Assembly (NCBI GenBank): GCA_944321495.1
Contig: CALULP010000022.1
Span: forward strand, 1 to 57,647
Direction of reading: 5' to 3'
DNA length: 57,647 nt
Source of the DNA: an uncultured Bacteroides sp.
GTDB lineage: Bacteria > Bacteroidota > Bacteroidia > Bacteroidales > Bacteroidaceae
Below the pieces are notes generated by a model. It was not told the DNA's origin and did not search any database. It saw only the letters and a program-made list of their open reading frames with translations. Made by a program: the position numbers and the translations under genes. Every line of letters begins with the position of its first letter. The stretch's first letter is position 1. This document shows, one piece after another, positions 53,466 to 57,647 of the stretch.

Positions 53466-53493
53466 GCTTCTGCCCTATCCCCCCTGCAAGACA

Positions 53494-53526
53494 CAAAAAC
53501 GGGGCGCGCCAAGAACGGCGCGCCCC
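53494..53526 (-). terminator. galE terminator
   Basis: GGGGCGCGCC pairs perfectly with GGCGCGCCCC around AAGAAC; on the minus strand GTTTTTG follows. It ends transcription of galE, whose stop lies 118 bases earlier. Confidence 0.75.
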
Positions 53527-53643
53527 ATCACACAAACACAAAATAAAACACAATTAAATATATGTGCCACAACCTGCAATACTTGGCAGTATTGCCCCGC
53601 CACAGATATTCACATACCCGTCACCGGGAAACAGGCAGCAGCA

Positions 53644-54678
53644 TTATTGAATGCCTCTCTCGCGAAGCTTCAATTGCCAGTTCCATGCCGAACGCAACGT
53701 ATCCTCCAAGCTTGTCCCGGCTTTCCATCCCAAGACCTTGTTGGCACGTTCGGGGTTTGCCCACACCTTCTCGATATCGCCGGCACGGCGTCCTACTATC
53801 TGATAATTCAGTTTCACCCCTGTCGCTTTCTCAAAGGTGTTTATCAGCTCCAGCACGGAAACGCCATTGCCGGTACCTATGTTGAACACTTCCACTTTCT
53901 CGTCCTGCTTATCCGCCAACATACGGCCGATAGCCACCACGTGTGCCTTGGCCAGGTCTACCACATTGATAAAGTCGCGGATGCAAGAACCGTCGGGCGT
54001 GTCATAATCATCACCAAAGACACTCAGTTTCTCGCGGATGCCGATGGCCGTCTGCGTAAGATAAGGCACCAGGTTCTGCGGAACCCCGTTAGGCAACTCG
54101 CCCAACAGAGCAGTGGGGTGCGCACCGATAGGATTGAAATAACGCAACAGGATGGCACGGATAGGAGCACCGGAAGCCACGGTGTCACGGATAATCTCTT
54201 CATTAATCTGCTTGGTATTGCCATAAGGGGATTCAGCCTTCTTAATGGGGGCTTCTTCCGTTACCGGCAACTGGTCGGGCTGGCCATACACCGTGCATGA
54301 GGAAGAAAAGACAATTCCCTCCACGCCATGCTTCGGCATCAGTTCGAGCAAGTTTATCAACGAGCCCAAATTATTGCGATAGTATAACAACGGCTTTTGC
54401 ACCGACTCGCCCACCGCCTTGCTGGCTGCAAAATGGATAATGGCCTTGATGCCCGCATACTTGGCAAACACACCGTCAAGCCCATCATAGTCCAGGCAAT
54501 CCAGCTTTTCAAAAGCCGGACGGATACCCGTCACCTTCTCGATATTATCGACGACATCTGCACTTGAATTGGACAAGTTGTCAATAATCACAACCTCATA
54601 ACCAGCATTCTGAAGTTCAACTACCGTATGAGACCCGATGTATCCGGTTCCACCCGTCACCAAAATCCGTTCTTTCAT
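53644..54678 (-). CDS. galE: UDP-glucose 4-epimerase
   Basis: 344 aa. GalE interconverts UDP-glucose and UDP-galactose for galactose use and surface glycans. NAD-binding TGGTGYIGSHTVVEL at the N-terminus, VIIDNLSNS, the catalytic SSSCTVYG and the SPYGNTK pair (Tyr and Lys, about residues 150-156) are intact, as is YFNPIGAHPTALLGE. It is alone on its strand between the glnA terminator and the ferredoxin gene. Length and motifs are standard. Confidence 0.96.
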   Translation of the reverse strand: MKERILVTGGTGYIGSHTVVELQNAGYEVVIIDNLSNSSADVVDNIEKVTGIRPAFEKLDCLDYDGLDGVFAKYAGIKAIIHFAASKAVGESVQKPLLYYRNNLGSLINLLELMPKHGVEGIVFSSSCTVYGQPDQLPVTEEAPIKKAESPYGNTKQINEEIIRDTVASGAPIRAILLRYFNPIGAHPTALLGELPNGVPQNLVPYLTQTAIGIREKLSVFGDDYDTPDGSCIRDFINVVDLAKAHVVAIGRMLADKQDEKVEVFNIGTGNGVSVLELINTFEKATGVKLNYQIVGRRAGDIEKVWANPERANKVLGWKAGTSLEDTLRSAWNWQLKLRERGIQ

Positions 54679-54802
54679 AACAGTGCGAAGTATATAGGTT
54701 TAATAACGCCACAAATATACGGATTTAAATTCAGAAAACAGAGAATGTACCTCAAAAGTATAAATAAAACAAGACAAACAGCCGCATACGGCAATGCAAA
54801 CG

Positions 54803-55537
54803 TCACCGAAGGTAGCGCGACAAGTTGTAACGCCCTTTCCGCCGGGTAGACTTCCCGAACTGTATAACCCCGGACGGACACCCATGCAGGCATGCCATGC
54901 AATGGATGCAATTGTCCCCCCAAGCCGGTTTCCCGTCTGCCAGCCGGATATTATCCATAGGGCACAAGCGTACACACGTCCCGCACGAAGTACATCCCTC
55001 ATCGGTATGGAACCCGCGGGAATGAACCACAAAACGGTTGAACAGCATCCCCAGCACATAGCTTTTGAACCGGGGAAAACTTCCTTCATGCACCTCCCAG
55101 GCAGGAAGCCCCTCCCGCACATGACGCGCTATTTCCGGAATCCGTTTCCGGGTATCTTCGATTTTGGCGGCAGCCACATCGTCCGCATCAAGCCGGAACA
55201 TCGGCACATAGGTGTTGGGCATAAAGACCGACCATGCCGCGTCTATTGCAAATGTCCGCGACAAGAAATCCATTGCCTTTCCGGCATCATCGCCACATGT
55301 ACATACGGCATAACGATAAGTCCCGTCGGGCACAGGCAGATGCGACAAGAAGTGAAGCACCGGGCGTGGAACCCTCCACGAATGGACGGGAAACACCACT
55401 CCTACCTTGCCATCCGGGCGGGGAATCTCACCCGTCCGCAAGCAAACAGCCATGTCATGCACTTCGTCGCCCAATGCAGAAGCCAGTTGTCCTGCCACCC
55501 AACGGGAATTACCAGTACCGGTAAAATAGAATATCAT
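54803..55537 (-). CDS. EFR1-family flavodoxin-ferredoxin protein
   Basis: 244 aa. Residues 1-160 form a flavodoxin-like domain with the FMN phosphate loop IFYFTGTGNSRWVA at the very start and VGVVFPVHSWRVP. The last ~60 residues hold two 4Fe-4S motifs: CTSCGTCVRLCP and CIHCMACLHGCP. The order fits the EFR1 ferrodoxin family of anaerobes, which move electrons in the cytoplasm; the partners are unknown. A 48-codon membrane protein gene ends 7 bases before its start, so the two are translated together. Confidence 0.88.
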   Translation of the reverse strand: MIFYFTGTGNSRWVAGQLASALGDEVHDMAVCLRTGEIPRPDGKVGVVFPVHSWRVPRPVLHFLSHLPVPDGTYRYAVCTCGDDAGKAMDFLSRTFAIDAAWSVFMPNTYVPMFRLDADDVAAAKIEDTRKRIPEIARHVREGLPAWEVHEGSFPRFKSYVLGMLFNRFVVHSRGFHTDEGCTSCGTCVRLCPMDNIRLADGKPAWGDNCIHCMACLHGCPSGVIQFGKSTRRKGRYNLSRYLR

Positions 55538-55544
55538 GCGCCTT

Positions 55545-55691
55545 TCAATCTATCACAAATGCATCCCAAAACGAACGGGTGGACTGAACCAGCGAATATC
55601 CCATGTAAAGGACGAACAACAAGGCGATGACAATCATCAGAAAGCCGACCATGGCATTGTGCCTTTCTTGTTTGAATGGAATGAAAACCAT
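55545..55691 (-). CDS. 48-residue single-span membrane protein
   Basis: 48 codons, ATG at 55691, stop TGA at 55545. The chain begins MVFIPFKQERHNAM, continues with a hydrophobic segment (VGFLMIVIALLFVLYMGYSL, about residues 15-34) and ends in a short polar tail (VQSTRSFWDAFVID). The basic start suggests the N-terminus is cytoplasmic. An AGGAGG site 5 bases before the ATG is the strongest in the window and argues for a real gene. It lies 7 bases upstream of the EFR1-type gene. It may anchor or assist that redox protein. I do not recognise a family. Confidence 0.75.
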   Translation of the reverse strand: MVFIPFKQERHNAMVGFLMIVIALLFVLYMGYSLVQSTRSFWDAFVID

Positions 55692-55696
55692 AAATA

Positions 55697-55702
55697 CCTC
55701 CT
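55697..55702 (-). promoter_or_regulatory. Shine-Dalgarno site of the small membrane protein
   Basis: Minus-strand AGGAGG, 5 bases before the ATG at 55691. Such perfect sites are unusual in Bacteroidetes and here decide the start of the 48-codon gene. Confidence 0.7.
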
Positions 55703-55761
55703 TTTCTAATGTTTGGGCAAATGTCCGGATGCTGCGTTACATAATCCTTACAGTGCTATGA

Positions 55762-55769
55762 CAAATATA
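55762..55769 (-). promoter_or_regulatory. Candidate promoter of the small membrane protein-EFR1 operon
   Basis: Minus-strand TATATTTG matches the -7 element, 70 bases before the ATG at 55691 and just after the hisS terminator. No ideal -33 is seen. Confidence 0.45.
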
Positions 55770-55773
55770 CAAA

Positions 55774-55798
55774 AAAAGAGGCACATTGTACCTCTTTT
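55774..55798 (-). terminator. hisS terminator
   Basis: AAAAGAGG (55774-55781) pairs with CCTCTTTT (55791-55798) around GCACATTGTA. On the minus strand a run of T follows. It lies 55 bases after the hisS stop. Confidence 0.8.
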
Positions 55799-55852
55799 CC
55801 CGATTATTTAAGTTTTAGCAACCAAAATCATGCATTTTTGCCCGCCTGGGTG

Positions 55853-57217
55853 TCAAGGCTGTATGGCTTTGACCAGTTCGTCGGGCGTCAGCAGGCATTG
55901 TTCGCCGGTTGCCATGTTCTTCAAGGTCAATTTGCCTTCCGCCATTTCATTCTCGCCTACCAATGCCACAAACGGCACTCCCTGGGCATTGGCATAGCTC
56001 ATCTGCTTCTTCATCTTGCAGCAATCCGGATAAATCTCGGCGCTGATGCCTGCCGCCCGCACCTGCGACAACACCCGGAGGGAGAATGCCGCCTCGCGCT
56101 CGCCGAAATTGATGAACAGCAACTGCGTGCCTTTCACCGCCTCTTTCGGGTAAAGGTCAAGCTGGTTCAGCACGTCGAATATGCGGTCGGCGCCAAAAGA
56201 TATGCCCACGCCGCTGACGCCAGCCATGCCAAACACGCCTGTCAGGTTGTCATACCGCCCGCCACCGGTAATGCTGCCTATCTGGACGTCCAAGGCTTTC
56301 ACCTCGAAGATGGCGCCGGTGTAATAATTCAGGCCGCGGGCAAGGGTCAGGTCAAGTTCAATCTCGTTTTTCAAATCCAGGTTCTTCAAGGCCGAAAGGA
56401 TGAACTCCACTTCCTCTACGCCTTTCAGCCCCGTCTCGCTTGCGGCAAGCACCTGCTTCAATACGCCAAGTTTGGCATCATTGGTGCCGCTCAACAGGAT
56501 GATAGGTTGCAGTTTCTCAATGGCTTCCTCGCTGATTCCCTTCCCGCGCAGCTCGGCATTCACGTTGTCCAGGCCGATTTTGTCCAGCTTGTCGATGGCC
56601 ACGGTGATGTCCACAATCTTGTCCGCCTCGCCGATGATTTCGGCAATGCCCGTCAGAATCTTGCGGTTGTTAATCTTGATGCAGACCCGTATGCCGAAAC
56701 GCGAAAAGACAGTGTCGACAATCTGCATCAGTTCCACCTCATTCAGCAACGAATCGCTGCCCACCACATCGGCATCGCATTGGTAAAACTCCCGGTAGCG
56801 CCCTTTCTGAGGCCGGTCGGCACGCCACACCGGCTGTATCTGGTAACGCTTGAAGGGAAAGACCAACTCATCGCGGTGCATCACCACATAGCGGGCAAAC
56901 GGGACGGTGAGGTCGTAACGCAACCCTTTCTCGCAAAACTTGCAGGCCAGCTTCGGGGCGTTGCGGCTCAACAGTTCCTCGTCAGTCAATCCGGAAAAAT
57001 AATCCCCCGAATTCTGTATCTTGAACAACAGTTTGTCGCCCTCTTCCCCGTACTTCCCCATCAAGGTGGAAAGCATTTCCATGGCCGGGGTTTCTATCTG
57101 CCGGAAGCCGTACAGATGATATACGTTGCGGATGGTATCGAATATATAGTTGCGCTTCGCCATCTCTACGGGCGAAAAATCGCGTGTTCCTTTCGGAATG
57201 CAAGGTTTTGCTGCCAT
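55853..57217 (-). CDS. hisS: Histidyl-tRNA synthetase
   Basis: 454 aa. It charges tRNA-His in the cytoplasm. Class II landmarks are [15 protein letters not shown] at the start, [13 protein letters not shown] (motif 2 region) with [20 protein letters not shown], the histidine-specific [15 protein letters not shown] near residue 295, and motif 3 [13 protein letters not shown]. The C-terminal anticodon-binding part includes [20 protein letters not shown] terminator follows. Upstream lies a repeat array, with no promoter that I can fix with confidence. Confidence 0.96.
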   Translation of the reverse strand: MAAKPCIPKGTRDFSPVEMAKRNYIFDTIRNVYHLYGFRQIETPAMEMLSTLMGKYGEEGDKLLFKIQNSGDYFSGLTDEELLSRNAPKLACKFCEKGLRYDLTVPFARYVVMHRDELVFPFKRYQIQPVWRADRPQKGRYREFYQCDADVVGSDSLLNEVELMQIVDTVFSRFGIRVCIKINNRKILTGIAEIIGEADKIVDITVAIDKLDKIGLDNVNAELRGKGISEEAIEKLQPIILLSGTNDAKLGVLKQVLAASETGLKGVEEVEFILSALKNLDLKNEIELDLTLARGLNYYTGAIFEVKALDVQIGSITGGGRYDNLTGVFGMAGVSGVGISFGADRIFDVLNQLDLYPKEAVKGTQLLFINFGEREAAFSLRVLSQVRAAGISAEIYPDCCKMKKQMSYANAQGVPFVALVGENEMAEGKLTLKNMATGEQCLLTPDELVKAIQP

Positions 57218-57389
57218 AAGCGTATCTTATTACCGATTGTTTTTCAACGCGCAAAGTTACGGTATTTTCTCGAGATAACAGGCGTGCCACGATGAAATGA
57301 TGCAAGGGGGCAACCGGAAAAAACATCATCGCCCGCCAGGAAAGATGTTTTCCCGGCTCAAAAAAACGCCGGAAAAATAAGAAAAAGTT

Positions 57390-57473
57390 TATCTTAAGGC
57401 TTGCGATAATTATCTTAAGCCTTAAGATTATTATCCGAAGGTTGAAGATATATATCGTAAGGCTTAAGATAAA
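57390..57473. repeat. 21-bp CTTAAG tandem array, copy 2
   Basis: Four units of exactly 21 bases starting TATC. One unit (57411-57431) has a near-perfect dyad, ATCTTAAG-C-CTTAAGAT. The flanks AAAAAGTTT and AAACTTTTCC match those of the array at 33630-33713. The surrounding bases (57300-57385 and 57474-57520) repeat AAAGATGTTTT and AAAAACTTTTT elements. It fills most of the gap upstream of hisS. Confidence 0.85.
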
Positions 57474-57520
57474 CTTTTCCTGCCTGCGGAAAAACTTTTT
57501 CAACAGGAGAAAGATGTTTT

Positions 57521-57568
57521 AAAAAAAGAGGGTGTATCAAATTGCAATGTATTTGATGCACCCTTCTT
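57521..57568. terminator. Terminator of the partial gene at the window edge
   Basis: AGGGTGTATCAAA (57529-57541) pairs with TTTGATGCACCCT (57552-57564), one mismatch-like G-T. On the minus strand CTTTTTTT follows the stem, so it ends the minus-strand gene stopping at 57570. On the plus strand TCTTTTC follows, so it may act both ways. Confidence 0.8.
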
Positions 57569-57569
57569 T

Positions 57570-57647
57570 TCATTGTGTGAGGTCTGGAAATACTTCAAGC
57601 AGCCATGTTTTGAGAGTTTCCCTCATTTTTTTGATTTTTCGCATATA
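57570..57647 (-). CDS. C-terminal end of an unidentified gene (partial)
   Basis: The frame enters from the right edge of the window and stops at TGA 57570, directly before a terminator, which supports a real gene end. The visible tail reads KIKKMRETLKTWL then LEVFPDLTQ: 25 residues, basic and helical, ending acidic. That is too short to name a family. An ATG lies at the second visible codon, so a 24-codon peptide cannot be excluded, but a longer protein continuing outside is likelier. Confidence 0.4.
   Translation of the reverse strand, partial: YMRKIKKMRETLKTWLLEVFPDLTQ

Overview
The window is chromosomal DNA from a member of the Bacteroidales, probably Bacteroidaceae. Three things support this. 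Promoters match the Bacteroidetes TTTG-N19-TAnnTTTG pattern (for example before the tRNA cluster, the tRNA-Ser and the AAA ATPase). Shine-Dalgarno sites are scarce. The core genes are typical of the group: type III glutamine synthetase, LL-diaminopimelate aminotransferase, NspC, pyruvate:ferredoxin oxidoreductase, a DUF4468 protein and an ECF sigma factor paired with a barrel protein. Most of the core is clearly GC-rich; the first ~12 kb is visibly AT-rich.

Positions 1-12 kb look like an acquired accessory island. A tightly packed minus-strand operon (11752 to 1698) encodes, in order: a DUF1848 cysteine-cluster protein; a 1738-residue fusion of a SAM-binding methyltransferase-like domain, a DUF559/Vsr-like nuclease domain and a RecQ-type helicase; a tail-anchored coiled-coil protein; and a 966-residue protein with Sel1/TPR-like repeats. 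A convergent plus-strand gene (628-1653) carries motifs of R-S-(Q/E)xE ADP-ribosyltransferases. I know no named system with this composition, and it is the best candidate here for an undescribed, probably anti-phage, system.

Positions 12.1-20.3 kb hold thiamine and DNA repair genes. A TPP riboswitch precedes thiE-thiC-thi4. On the other strand uvrA, thiD and a second ThiE-like gene form an ATGA-coupled operon. Thiazole synthesis appears to use a Thi4 enzyme with His at the sulfur-donor position; no thiG, thiH, thiF or thiS is in the window.

Positions 20.4-33.5 kb hold a CstA-type transporter with a small barrel protein, a GHL10 glycosidase-like protein, an HU-like DNA-binding protein, an AAA ATPase with an altered Walker B, nifJ, tRNA-Ser, the ECF sigma/barrel pair and a DUF4468 operon. 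Positions 33.9-38.1 kb hold a UvrD/PcrA helicase, nspC and six tRNA genes (Gly, Leu, Leu, Gly, Leu, Gly).

Positions 38.4-53.4 kb are a nitrogen assimilation cluster: gltB-gltD-asnB-dapF-dapL, then outer-membrane protein-glnK-amtB-glnA(III). Together these take up ammonium, fix it into glutamine and glutamate, and pass it to asparagine and diaminopimelate. Positions 53.6-57.6 kb hold galE, a small membrane protein with an EFR1-type ferredoxin, hisS and the end of an unidentified gene.

A recurring oddity is a set of short tandem arrays (21-24 bp units, 3-7 copies, most with an internal dyad) in gaps between genes. The sequence differs at most loci, but two loci 24 kb apart share one family.
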